Assembly: GCA_009731375.1 (NCBI GenBank)
Contig: BJOX01000015.1
Location: 56,718-120,717, forward strand
Reading direction: 5' to 3'
DNA from: Paulinella micropora
Taxonomy: Eukaryota; Cercozoa; Imbricatea; Euglyphida
Length of the DNA: 64,000 bases
Made by a program: the position numbers and the translations under genes. This document shows, piece after piece, positions 1 to 10,100 of this stretch. Numbering within the stretch: position 1 is the stretch's first letter; each line of letters begins with the position of its first letter. Under the pieces are notes generated by a model. The model saw only the letters and a list, made by a program, of their open reading frames with translations, was not told the origin of the DNA and made no database searches.

Positions 1-83
1 TTCATTAAATGATGATATTTGTTTCAGACTACGTCTTCAACAAACATCTTAAAACCGATTTATTTTTTCCTAAAATAAAAAAA

Positions 84-137
84 CGATGTTTTAGAATAAG
101 CGAGAATGCGAAGCATGAAGCGCCATTCTAAAATATC
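84..137. repeat. Viral gene-border hairpin, copy 1
   Basis: Inverted arms CGATGTTTTAGAAT and ATTCTAAAATATC enclose about 27 bases that include AGCGAGAATGCGAAGCATGAAG. Related arms recur at 6521-6597, 6633-6672 and 7068-7147. The hairpin overlaps the first possible start codons (106, 115) of the first viral gene, so it may serve the preceding gene's 3' end or this gene's promoter. Confidence 0.6.
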
Positions 138-840
138 AAAGGCAAAAGTCCGTCCACCTCGGGTTTATAGGAATAAGAGCGGGAGACCTTATATTATCCA
201 GAAGGGTAAAAAATATTATCTTAATTTTGGTAAGAAAACAAATGATATGAGCACACTTCGAATTGTTAAGTTGTTTTTGAAATATATCGGTAAGCCGAGG
301 CCGCAAAGGCAGGGCCGCAAACCAAGGGAAAAATAATCAAATCTGATTTCAATCGTCTCGAACACGAGAACAGAAACCAGATACAAAGCAACTTACAAAA
401 GAAATATGAGTTAATACATGACGAGGAAGAAAAGGAAAAGAAGAAGAGGGAAGATGTGATAGAAGAAAAGAAAAGGCTAGAAAGAAAAGACATAGCAGAT
501 GCAGAGGAACAAAAAGAAATAAAGGACAGGGAACATAAAAGAGAACTAGCAGATATTAATGAACGACAAAAACAAAAAGCCAGAGAACTAAGAAGGGAGC
601 AAAAACTCATAGAAGATGTAAAATATGAAGAAGACAGAAAAAATAGGATACAAGCATTACCACCGCCACCACAATATCAATATATTATGCCACCACAACA
701 GGGACAACCACAAGCANNNNNNNNNNACAACATGGACAGCCACAAGCACCGCCATTAGGAGCACCACAACAAGCACCGCCATTAGGAGCACCACCACAAG
801 CACCGCCATGACCTAATTTAGGAGATGAAGCACCATTGAA
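115..840 (+). CDS. N-terminal part of viral protease polyprotein, frame-broken
   Basis: A basic start (residues KKGKKYYLNFGKK near codon 30) resembles the short Lys/Tyr-rich segment at the front of protease polyproteins in Polinton-like viruses. A long, highly charged Glu/Lys helix follows, then Pro/Gln repeats of the type QAPPLGAP. Frame 1 stops at 334-336. The same protein continues in another frame from about 320, as if one A were missing from the run at 329-333. A 10-N gap (717-726) and another frame change near 835 interrupt the rest. ATG 106 and ATG 115 are both possible; 115 leaves fewer bases in the hairpin. It probably forms one gene with the protease downstream. Sequencing error and real decay are both possible. 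Confidence 0.5.
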
Positions 841-843
841 AAC

Positions 844-2188
844 GAGGAGCAATATGAGGAAGAAAAAAAGCAAAAGCAGAAAGATATTGAAACACTGAAA
901 TTAGCAGGATATACAGATAAGTTCATAAAAAAGATGAGTCGTAAAGACTTACAAAAAGCCAGTCAAGATATTCAGATGGCTATAGCCACAGCGACATCTT
1001 TAGAAGAACAGGAAATGTTAGCAGAAGAATATAAAGAAAAACTTGAAAAGGAAGAAAAGAAAGCAGAAGAAAAGGGTAAGAATTTTGAACATTTACAAAT
1101 TAATCAATTTTTAATCTCAGCATTTTCAAAAACTTATCATCCAAACATTACTATAAAAGAGTTAACACACGCTTTAAAAAAGAGACTAGATAGTGATGGA
1201 CATAAAAAATTAAATTACAAAGACACTTCAAAGTGGATTATTGACATGATTAAAAGGTTTAATATTGATGTTGGAAATGAAAAGGAAAACGTAAAAAGAA
1301 AAGTAGCGGATTATGCTAGATATGAAGAGTATATGGGTATTAATGAGCAAAAAGGTAGTGGAGCGACATTAGAAGAATTAATTGATAAAGTATTTTCAAT
1401 AAAAATAATTAAAAAATATCTATCCCGCAAAGATTGGAAACACACAATGAACAAACATGATTTTGTAAATACTCTAACGAACAAAATGACTTCCGATCCA
1501 AACTTAGATAAACGAGTTTCAACAGATTTGAATATTGACGAGGGGATGCCCCAGGAGGGGGTTTCACCCCCTACCATACCCCCGAGCGTCGCGGAGACAC
1601 CGCTACCCCCGAGCGTCGCGGAGCCACAGCAACCAGAGCCAGAGCCACAGCAACCAGAGCCAGAGCCACAGCAACCAGAGGAACAACAGGGAGAGGGACG
1701 GGGACTAATGACTAATGAAATAGATGACATAATGAAAAAATATGGATGGTATCTCGGAGCAATAGCCAGTGATGAAATCTACAAGTTGAAGCCCGGAAGC
1801 AGAAAACGATACGGATTTATTATGAATTTGGACAACCACAATCAATCAGGGTCTCATTGGATCGCCGTATGGATAAGTCTAGATAAAGACAGGAGTGTTG
1901 AAGTCTATGACCCATTAGCACTTTACGAGCCGACAGAAGACTTTCAACAACAAATGAAACAACTAATTGACCGAAGCCACCCCGATAGTTATTTGTTAAT
2001 GAAGGTCAATCAAGTAAAGCAACAATCAAACACCTCAGACATGTGGTTGGCATAGTATGAGATTTTTAATGGAGCGGGCGAAAGGCAACCAATTTAAGTT
2101 TGCTAGTGGCTATATAGACTTAAAAGAAGAAGAAGCGGAGAAATTAAAAGCACAGAATGGGTATGGTAATTTTGATACATACATATAA
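844..2188 (+). pseudogene. Adenain-like cysteine maturation protease (C-terminal part of polyprotein), frameshifted
   Basis: The C-terminal third has the layout of Ulp1/adenain-class proteases of Polintons, virophages and PLVs, which cut virion proteins during maturation: TNEIDDIMKKY, then IASDEI, then a catalytic His in GSHWIAVWIS and an Asp in EVYDPL. The open frame stops at 2055 just before the nucleophile. One base away the frame reads CGWHSMRFLMERAKGN and runs to TAA at 2188, so the catalytic Cys is separated from His/Asp by a single frame change at about 2037-2041. Upstream lie a charged helical region and a Pro/Glu/Gln linker (about 1540-1690). The first ATG in this frame is 934, but the frame is open from about 844, supporting fusion to the preceding part. 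As sequenced the protease would be inactive. Confidence 0.72.
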
Positions 2189-2204
2189 AAGATATTTTCT
2201 AATA

Positions 2205-2266
2205 TATAAACAAATTGAAAATTTGTGTTATATAGCAAAATCGCAAGCGATTTTATATATATAGAT
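2205..2266. terminator. Hairpins after the protease gene
   Basis: Two inverted repeats lie in the 117-base spacer: CAAATTGAAAATTTG (2211-2225) and AAAATCGCAAGCGATTTT (2237-2254), the latter extended by flanking TATATA. They lie between a stop codon and the next start. Hairpins set mRNA 3' ends in mimivirus and its virophage; that role here is inferred. Confidence 0.5.
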
Positions 2267-2305
2267 TTTTGAGGTTGTAGGTGGTTTTCATAAAAAGCAC
2301 CTACG

Positions 2306-3107
2306 ATGGAGTACAAGGGAGGGAGAAGTTCGGGTATCTATTACATAAATAGTAAAAATAGAATAACGGGTACAGATAGCGACTTTACACACGAAATGAA
2401 CTTAAAATCACTAGACAATCCCACACATTGTAAAATTCTTCATATCTATGTTCCAAAATCTTATTACTCTGTGGCTTCACCATATAATACTTTTACATTA
2501 TCCGAAGACGGGTATGAGGCTTTAATTACGATACCTGAGGGAAACTACACAATAAACAATTTAAAAAATAAGTTGTCTGAGGTACTGACGACAGAAAGTC
2601 CGAATGACTATACTTATGTTGTCTCAAGCAACAATACCAACACAGAAGCGGAGGATGGTAAATTAACATTCAGTGTTTCAAATAACGGAGGTATTCAACC
2701 GCGGTTTATATTTGATGGTGATACACGCATTCACGAGGTAATGGGTTTTGATAGAAATTCAACATATTTCTTTACTCATGATTTTATTAAATCGCCAAAT
2801 GTGATTATTTTAACTGGCGAAAAAACTCTGTATCTTCAATCGGACTTAGTGGGGGAAGGTGATAATCATGTGCTACAAGAAATATACACCGCCAACGAAA
2901 TTCCATTTGGAGCCGTTATATACGACGGAAGTGGGTCAGAGTATGGTAAGAAATTATCAACCAGTTCAAAATAATGTATATAGGTTTTATCTTACAGACG
3001 AAAACGACCAAGCAATTAATCTTAATCGGTTAGGTATTGTTATGACATTATTAATTTACAGAGAGACAAATTATTTTAATTTTTTACATCATTTTTCAAT
3101 TTGTTAA
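2306..3107 (+). pseudogene. Minor capsid (penton-like) protein, one frameshift
   Basis: The frame from ATG 2306 encodes 222 residues and then drifts. The conserved end (VYRFYLTDENDQAINLNRLG, followed by a hydrophobic strand) lies in another frame that stops at 3107. This C-terminal signature, a YRF-LTDE turn followed by I-LN-L and beta strands, is the usual end of penton/minor capsid proteins in Polinton-like viruses and virophages. The N-terminus (SSGIYYINSKNR) and about 265 residues in total also fit. A single extra G around 2944 would explain the break. It sits directly before the major capsid gene, the usual order in these viruses. The protein would form the five-fold vertices of an icosahedral capsid. 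Confidence 0.68.
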
Positions 3108-3108
3108 A

Positions 3109-3165
3109 GGTGAGGTAAGGTAATTAATTAATTTTAGAATTATTTTTTTTTCTATAAATATATTC
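3109..3165 (+). promoter_or_regulatory. Putative late promoter block before the major capsid gene
   Basis: GTGAGGTAAGGTAATTAATT, then TTTAGAATTATTTTTTTT and TATAAATATA. A clearly related block, GTGAGGTAATAGGTAATTAT then TAATTTTGATAGTTAATT, precedes the next gene at 4710-4766. Two neighbouring virion genes sharing an upstream block, otherwise unconserved between them, suggests a shared late promoter. This is an inference from two instances. Confidence 0.45.
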
Positions 3166-3210
3166 TGGTGAATTAGTTAATTTACACTACTTCAAAAAAA
3201 AAAAAACAAA

Positions 3211-4701
3211 ATGCCAACTCAACACGGCGGAGAATTAGACTTCAGTAAGACTGATTATATCAGTGCTTCGTATCGCTTGAACAAGCTAGCCCCTCGTGAG
3301 GGAACTGCTTCATTTGAAGTCACTACTGCGGGAGGTCAAGAACGATCATTTGACCTTATTAGCAGACCTTTTAATCTCGCTCGGTCATATTTGAGTTTTA
3401 CTTATACTACGAGAGCGCCTCTTGTTGCCAACACTTATACTAGAATTTTTATGGACTGCCTTTCGAAAACTTCTCAAATTCAACTTCAGACCCGTAGCGG
3501 TGTTTATCTGTGCGACGTTAACAACCTTAGACATGTGACTAAGATGTTGTGGAAACCAGAAATGAGCTTGAAGGATTTCCTTGACCTTCCTAACCACGGG
3601 GATGCTAGTGGATACGGATGTATGCTCCAAAAGTGTAATGCTAACGGCTTGATTAACATTAGTGCCGTTGAAGCAACTAGAACAGCCTTTCGTGCGGCCG
3701 CTGATGGTAATAACGATGTTGCTGCCGCAACTCAGGGTCTATTGCGAGAGCCAGTGATTTCTGCTCGTCGTCACGATGATGCTGCTTTGACGACTGGAGT
3801 TGGAGCACTATCCGCCGTAAATGTTAATTACAACGAGGCGAAGTATCTTGTGGGAAGTGGAGCAACTGCCGCTTTGGCCATTAATGTTAAAATTCCTTTG
3901 GGTATGATTATTAACACTATTTTCGCACTTGATAAGACTATTATGTTTCCAGAGATTTTGACTATGCGAATTGTGTGGAGTGCTACTGACAGAACCGGTT
4001 ATACGGTGACGAATGGTGCCGCTACTTGTATTAGCACTGCTTATCTTGCCGCACTAAATGCTACACTGCCTATGGCTGTATCTGCTGATGTTACCAATCT
4101 TAACTTGTTTCTTGCTGTTGAAACAAACCCCGACGTTATTCAATCAATTCAACAGAAGATTGCTAGCCCCGAAGGTATGAACTTCAATATCGATTATCCC
4201 TATGTTTATAAGAATTCAATTGCAGCAACCACAACCCAAAATATTATTATGCGATTTGACAGAGGCCATGGTCGCCGTTTGAAGAAGATTTATCACTCAG
4301 TTTTTAACACCCAAGAAAGGAAGAACACTGCTTATGACCATGATAATCGCACAGCAGCAAAGATCGCTACTTTATACACTACTCTAGACGGAGCACGTCA
4401 GCAAGAGTTTAACATTGACTGCGCCTCTGAAGAAGACTATATGTACCTGAAGCCAAAGATTGAGGGTTCGGCCTTGATGAATAATGATGTGTATAAATAC
4501 AACTGGTTCTGGGTTGATGCTTGGGATAATACCCGCCCGCTATGGAGCAAAGACCAAAATGAAATCAGCGGTTTAAGTCTTGATACTGAGCGACGATGGG
4601 AGTTTATTGGTACTAATGCGGGAACTGCTCTTAACCACTACACCGTGGCAATCACTCAGCGAGAGGTTCAGGTTAAGGCAAATATGATTACGATTTCATA
4701 A
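3211..4701 (+). CDS. Major capsid protein (double jelly-roll type)
   Basis: An intact 496-residue frame from ATG 3211, after an A-rich leader, to TAA. It opens PTQHGGELDFSKTDYISASY, is rich in beta-strand-like segments with Asn/Thr turns, and ends QREVQVKANMITIS. Size, position between penton and fibre genes, and composition fit the MCP of Polinton-like viruses, which forms the capsid hexons. There is no short diagnostic motif, so the call rests on context and overall resemblance. It is the only large virion gene here without a frame break. Codon use (many GCT/ACT/GTT) differs from the more AT-rich neighbouring viral genes, as expected for a highly expressed late protein. Confidence 0.72.
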   Translation: MPTQHGGELDFSKTDYISASYRLNKLAPREGTASFEVTTAGGQERSFDLISRPFNLARSYLSFTYTTRAPLVANTYTRIFMDCLSKTSQIQLQTRSGVYLCDVNNLRHVTKMLWKPEMSLKDFLDLPNHGDASGYGCMLQKCNANGLINISAVEATRTAFRAAADGNNDVAAATQGLLREPVISARRHDDAALTTGVGALSAVNVNYNEAKYLVGSGATAALAINVKIPLGMIINTIFALDKTIMFPEILTMRIVWSATDRTGYTVTNGAATCISTAYLAALNATLPMAVSADVTNLNLFLAVETNPDVIQSIQQKIASPEGMNFNIDYPYVYKNSIAATTTQNIIMRFDRGHGRRLKKIYHSVFNTQERKNTAYDHDNRTAAKIATLYTTLDGARQQEFNIDCASEEDYMYLKPKIEGSALMNNDVYKYNWFWVDAWDNTRPLWSKDQNEISGLSLDTERRWEFIGTNAGTALNHYTVAITQREVQVKANMITIS

Positions 4702-4709
4702 CTCCGCCA

Positions 4710-4766
4710 GTGAGGTAATAGGTAATTATTAATTTTGATAGTTAATTTATTTTTTTTGATAATATA
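4710..4766 (+). promoter_or_regulatory. Putative late promoter block before the fibre-like gene
   Basis: Second copy of the GTGAGGTAA-GGTAATTA-TTAATTTT block seen at 3109-3165, again ending in a T run and TATA-like sequence shortly before the start codon at 4775. It starts only 9 bases after the capsid stop codon. Confidence 0.45.
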
Positions 4767-4774
4767 GACCAACA

Positions 4775-6012
4775 ATGTCCCACCAGAGAAATTTGGTAGC
4801 ACAAAATCCTGACGGAGATTTCGTAAATGTAAAAGTCGGACATGATGGTTATCTTGAGACTAATGTTGAAAAAACAGCATATGGTGAATTAGCAACATCC
4901 CAATACACACCGATTATACAAGAAACATTTATGTATAATGTAAATGCCTCTAAGTGGAACACAAGCACTACTAATGCTACATTAGAGCAAAAGAGTGCTA
5001 TGGCATATCTAACAACACAGGCAGTCGGAGGTTCAAGATTATTCATTGAAACAAAAAAGAAAATTAAATATCGTGCTGGTATGGTGTATGTGTCAGATTT
5101 ACTGCTTTGTGGAATACAAATGAAGCAGGCGGATATTCATCTTATGTAGGTATTGGTGATTCCTTCTTGACGGACAGATTTTTCTTCTCAAGAGAAAATG
5201 GTGTAATGAAAATATACCAATTAAACAACTCCACTGTCATTACCGAGGTTAAACAAAGTCAATGGAATGTAGATAAAGCAGATGGAACCGTTTACTTACC
5301 AGCAATTGATTTCAGTAAGGGTAATGTATTTCAGATTAAATATCAATACTTAGGTTTTGGTCAGATATCATTTTATATTGAAAATCCAAACACGGGAATA
5401 TTTCAACTAGTCCATGCTATACGATATGCTAACAGCAAAACTGCTCCTTCTCTTAATAATACTACTTTACCATTCTTGGCTTCTTTGGCTGTTGGTGCTA
5501 ATCCGCAAATCCAAAATCTTAAAATTGCCAGTGTTGGATGCTTTATTGAAGGAACTGAAATCATAAGAGATATTCCATTTATTTATGAAAGAACAGCAAA
5601 TACAACGAATGTAGCAACTCATGCTTTTACTATGAGGAATAATACTAATATTATTGGAAACACTATTGCTAATTATAGTATAGTGTATCCAAGACGGCTA
5701 AATATTCTAAATACTGACACTAAAAGTAGCGTAATCATTAAGGTAATAAAAAATGCTACACTTACAGGTGCCGTGTATGCTGAGAACAATACAAATACGA
5801 GTTTAGTTTCGTTTGATACTACTGCCACTATTAGTGGCGGGAATGTGATTGCTGTTGTATTCGTGAATACTAGTGATGCTCAAAGTATAAATTTTGCTGA
5901 TTATGATTTAGATGACATGTTGCCAAGCGAAAGGCTAACTATAACAGCACAGGCTACTGGAAATCAGACTATAAGTATTCAGTATGCTTTTACTTGGATT
6001 GAGGATCCATAA
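4775..6012 (+). pseudogene. Virion surface/fibre-like protein, one frameshift
   Basis: ATG 4775 opens a frame that ends at 5149. The rest of the protein is in another frame from about 5100 to TAA 6012, about 412 residues together. One T missing from the run at 5098-5100 accounts for it. The middle contains a WNVDK-ADG segment, then DFSKGNVFQIKYQYLGFGQI and FYIENPNTG. This matches a family I recall from large algal viruses and Polinton-like viruses (WNVDKLDG then F-WLGVG-V-FG), usually annotated as hypothetical or fibre-like. The C-terminal half is Asn/Thr-rich and likely beta-structured. It may decorate the capsid; the function is inferred from position and family only. Confidence 0.5.
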
Positions 6013-6094
6013 TGCAAAAAAAAAAAAAATGAATCGTGGATTTTCAAATATCACTTTTTAAAATACTTGATAAAATTATTTTTTCTAACTTCAT

Positions 6095-6520
6095 TCATTT
6101 CTTCATTTTTTCTAGAAATGAAAGTACACATGCCACATCGCAAAATCTATCATCGTCAATTGAAACTGATAACACAATTTTTTTCTTACACTCTTTACAA
6201 GGTGCTTTATTTAATATACATCCTTCTTCTGTACATGTAGCATTCACTATCTCTTCTCCTACATTAGCCTTTATTTCGGTAATTCCAGTTTCTTTTAAAT
6301 CGGTCGCCGTAAATGGTGTGCTTGGTTCCTCCATCATTTTCGCTAATGTTTCTTCTAATGGAATAACTACTTTCACGTTGTCGTCCCTCGGCTTGTATTG
6401 CTCATAGAAAGATACAATGTCAGGCTTAGTCCATTTAATTGTTGGCTTTTTAATTTCAATGTCAATGTTCCATTTGTCAATTTCATTTAAGTAGTCTTGT
6501 TTAGTATTCAGGTCCGACAT
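6095..6520 (-). CDS. Small viral zinc-ribbon protein, unknown role
   Basis: 141 residues, ATG at 6520, TGA at 6095. The N-terminus is acidic and helical. The C-terminus holds paired cysteines: CTEEGC, APCKECKKK, and a final DDRFCDVACVLSFL, a layout typical of a small zinc ribbon. The start codon directly abuts the hairpin at 6521-6597, so the promoter and hairpin overlap. It converges with the fibre-like gene with an 82-base A/T-rich spacer. I recognise no family; a DNA-binding or transcription role is possible but unproven. Confidence 0.55.
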   Translation of the reverse strand: MSDLNTKQDYLNEIDKWNIDIEIKKPTIKWTKPDIVSFYEQYKPRDDNVKVVIPLEETLAKMMEEPSTPFTATDLKETGITEIKANVGEEIVNATCTEEGCILNKAPCKECKKKIVLSVSIDDDRFCDVACVLSFLEKMKK

Positions 6521-6597
6521 GATATTTTAGAATTGCGCTTCGTGCTACGCACTCTCGCTATGGATTCAACTTGTTGAATCTATATTCTAAAACATCG
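6521..6597. repeat. Viral gene-border hairpin, copy 2
   Basis: GATATTTTAGAAT at the left and ATTCTAAAACATCG at the right form arms. The interior CTTCGTGCTACGCACTCTCG plus the self-complementary GATTCAACTTGTTGAATC is shared, inverted, with copy 4 at 7068-7147. Together copies 2 and 4 form an inverted repeat of about 60 bases flanking the gene at 6674-6961. Confidence 0.7.
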
Positions 6598-6632
6598 AAA
6601 AAAAATTTAAGAAAAAATAATTAAAAGAAAAA

Positions 6633-6672
6633 CGATGTTTTATGAAACCGCGTAGCGGGTGAATAAAATATC
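6633..6672. terminator. Viral gene-border hairpin, copy 3
   Basis: CGATGTTTTAT and ATAAAATATC are arms around an inner near-palindrome ACCGCGTAGCGGGT. It ends one base before the stop codon (6674-6676) of the leftward gene, which fits a 3'-end signal for that gene. Confidence 0.6.
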
Positions 6673-6673
6673 A

Positions 6674-6961
6674 TTATAAATATTTTTTTACTTCACTTTT
6701 AATATCTGTAAATTTATCAAACCACGGCTGTTTCATAACCCATTCACGATATGGTTTGTCAATGGTAGCAACATCTTGAATTTTCTTACCTTCATACTTA
6801 CCGAATGGAAAAGTATCCTTTGGCTTCCCTTCTCTACTTTTTTCAATTGCCTTAATTTCTTCGTCAATCATCTGTTGGACATCTCTTACTGAAAAGAATT
6901 CCTTATTCTTCTCAATTGAAAGTCGTCCAAATTTTTCAGATAGTCTTGTGAGGGTGGTCAT
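6674..6961 (-). CDS. ExoX-C-terminal-like (DUF3820-type) small protein
   Basis: 95 residues. The core FPFGKYEGKKIQDVATIDKP, followed by Y-EWVMKQPWF and a helix, matches the short domain found at the C-terminus of exodeoxyribonuclease X and alone in many viral and bacterial proteins (FGKYKG-K, then D--Y--WL). No nuclease catalytic residues are present, so it may be a DNA- or protein-binding accessory to replication. It sits just downstream of the polymerase gene on the same strand and is bracketed by hairpins. The family match is from memory of the motif and the role is inferred. Confidence 0.6.
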   Translation of the reverse strand: MTTLTRLSEKFGRLSIEKNKEFFSVRDVQQMIDEEIKAIEKSREGKPKDTFPFGKYEGKKIQDVATIDKPYREWVMKQPWFDKFTDIKSEVKKYL

Positions 6962-7067
6962 TGGTCTATATAGAGTGGTAAAAATTTTTATGGAAAAAAA
7001 TTAATTATTTGATGTTTGATATTTTGTTCTGACTGCCGTCAAAACATCGTTTTATACTTCGATGGCC

Positions 7068-7147
7068 GACAATGTTTGAGATTATAGATTCAACAAGTTG
7101 AATCCATAGCGAGAGTGCGTAGCACGAAGTGAAATTCTCAAATATCA
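7068..7147. terminator. Viral gene-border hairpin, copy 4
   Basis: ATGTTTGAGAT and ATTCTCAAATATC are arms, with GATTCAACAAGTTGAATC and GCGAGAGTGCGTAGCACGAAG inside. It lies immediately before the polymerase stop codon (7148-7150 on the minus strand). Arms differ from copy 2 by paired A-to-G/T-to-C changes, which suggests the stem is maintained. Confidence 0.6.
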
Positions 7148-10100
7148 TTAAAATCCAAAAGGTCTAGTTTCAATCGCATTGTCTACAATTCCGATAACTT
7201 GTATTTTCGTATATGTAAAACTAAATATCTTTTCTAAGTATTCGCTTGTTATTTTTTTCTTTTGTTTATCTCGCGTTATCTTGTTGTTTTCTATTATAAC
7301 TACTTTTCCAGATTTCTCAATTCGCTTTGCAATCCGTAATTCTTCATCAGTCTCCAACAATTCAGCCAGTTCATTTTTACCATTCTCAAATAATTCAGTG
7401 TTCGTAATACCTAGCCCACAACTTATTACACTTAACATATTCGGTAAATTCAATGCTTTTTTTGTTTCATAGTTCATACTAAAACCTTTTACTTTCATAC
7501 TGGCTTTACCATTATCTAAGAAGTCTCCAACAAAGGTTTTTATTTTTGCTCCTTTCAATTCATCAGTCCAATCTCCCAGTAAATCTCCTGTCTCTACATC
7601 TGCCTCATTAATTTCTTTGTTAGTCGTATATATTACACTGTCTGTGTCATGATACAATATCCTATTACCTAATTTGTCCATCATATTGTAAAGTCTCATT
7701 CTCGCGTGGCATGTAGTAAATAAAGCAACCACAATATTTGTTTTAATCGGGTCGCTCACCGCATCCTGTTTTAAGTCATAACTGGCTTCTACAATTTGGT
7801 CGTTAATTATGTTAATGTTTATATTATCCACTGATTTATCGTTCACTAGTTTGTATAAGGTATCTTTATCCTTTATCATTTTATTCTGTGTTTTATTTTG
7901 TTTCTGTCCAAACTTACCCCATAAAGAGTTCAAGCACAACTTAGCCACTGCTCGCCGTCCTTCGTTTTTGAATATTTTTCTTTCATCCATCTTAACTCCC
8001 ATTTTGATTTCCATGCTGTTTATGTAATTTTGTTTTTCTGCTTCCGTATTACATCCCGCGGGATATCCGCTGGACTCTTGTTTTACTTTCAAGAATGTCT
8101 TTATGTATTCTTTGAATAAGCTACTGCTTTGTTCTTTCCAATGCCATACTTCATATACTTTTATCAACTTATACCCTTTGTCTAATGCCTTGTAAATTTC
8201 TGGAGTTGCCCATGTTCCTGTTATTGCTCGTTCTTTATCGGTGTGCTTACATTCGCCATGTTTCTCGGTCATTCCGCACTTATCGCATAAGTAATACATC
8301 ATCTTACCTCTGTCCGCCTTCGGTAAGACTGGGTGTAGTAAGCCTCTCGGAGGTAGCATCTTAACCTTAGCCACTCCGAAATATTCTCTGTTTATAATTT
8401 TATTTTTCATCTCATTTCTTTCGTCGTCATTATTCGGTCTAATAATTATATGGTGTCCGCTTGGATAAAGGTCGTAGTACATCACGGTCGGATAAAGTGA
8501 GCATATGTCAATATATTTCGCATACTCATTATCATGTCGTGATTTCCAATATAATTTCAGAGCATTCACTCTACCTCCAAACATTGCCTCTCGTGGGTTT
8601 AGTCCTTCTTGTTCAGTAATTCGTTCGTTTGTATCCTCTGCCAGTCTTTCACTGGTTTTCATCAGGCTCCATTCGCACTCCCAGATACTTATTACTTTTG
8701 CTTGTTCGCTAAGTTGTTTTTCTCTTCTCATTGTTTCCTTGTATAGTTTGCCCATCGTCTTATTCTTCTTCACATTCATAGCATTTCTATTCCAACACTT
8801 ATCACATCCGTGCCAATGACACTCGTAAAACTCATAAGCGGTTTTGTTTTTCTCGTCCCATCCATCTACATACACACGAGATTGCCCGAGTTGAAACATT
8901 TTTTCACCTCCGTTGAATGCGTGTTTAATATCGGTTTTGTCTAACCTGCTTCTGTATGCTAACCATTCTACACAAGCCCTAGAAGTCATCCTGTTTTGCT
9001 TTTCCGCTTTCAATATCGCAATTGAATTCTCTGGCATAAACTTAGCACGATACAAAGCCATAACACAACTCGCAATAGTTGTATATTGAAAAGGGTCAAT
9101 ACCAAACTCTAGAAACTGGTTTCTAAAATCTATACATCCCTTCCTCAGTATATCAACATCTGAATGACAATACTCTGCGATTTCCTTCGCCATATCAAAC
9201 CTGTTATGTGCTTTCACTTGTTCGTCATACCATTCAAGAAATTCCTTTCGTTTATCTCCTCGCATCGTGTCNNNNNNNNNNNNNNNNNNNNNNNNNNNNN
9301 NNNNTTTCTATTTTTTGCCGTATTGAAGAAGTGCGGGAAGAAACCTTTCTTAAGTTCCGTAAGTCCGAATGTCTTTGGAAAGTCTGACAATGGCATCGTA
9401 AGAAAACTTAGGCTGTCTATGAACCGATACTTCTTAAGTGCCATCATCATAATCTTACCACCTTCATAGATTACGAATGGAGTTTGTCCATTATCAACCA
9501 ACCACTTAAGAATAAACTGACAATCATAACCGCGGGCATTGTGCGCGATAAATGTAAATCCGCTGTGTTTAGTGTCAAAAGCCCAATTACAGAAATCTTG
9601 AATGTTCTTGTGAATTACTGGCGGTTCCTTTGCATCGTAATACTGGCTTTCCGCATGATTAACAATGTGCTCGCCTGTGTCCTGTGTCGCTTCAAAGTCA
9701 AAGAATATGTATTGCTCTGACGGCGGTAAGATTTCTTTTTGGACTATTTCACATTGGTGTTCAAGCGGTTTCACTAGTTTGCAATTTCGGCATTTCGCAT
9801 ATCCGCATTTGTGCTCATCCTTCTTTCTGTAATTAAGACCGCACGATTTACATTTCGCTTTAACATCGCAGTTTGTCGTCATGTGGTTATTAAAGCATTC
9901 AGTGTTTGGAAACTTTCTATTACACTTCTCACATTCTTTCCACTGACTCTTGTCATTTATCCCCTTACATCCGTTGGTTTCACAGATACTACATTTGGCT
10001 TCACAGGCGTGTCTTTCCATATACCCTCTTAGACATAAATCACAGAAATTCTTTTTTCCTAGCATAGACTTCATGTTAGTTATGGCATCGTAATGTCCCT

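Noticed and set aside
1-83. Left terminal repeat of the viral element
   Set aside because: No inverted or direct match to the 11.1-12 kb region could be seen; the true end is probably outside the window.
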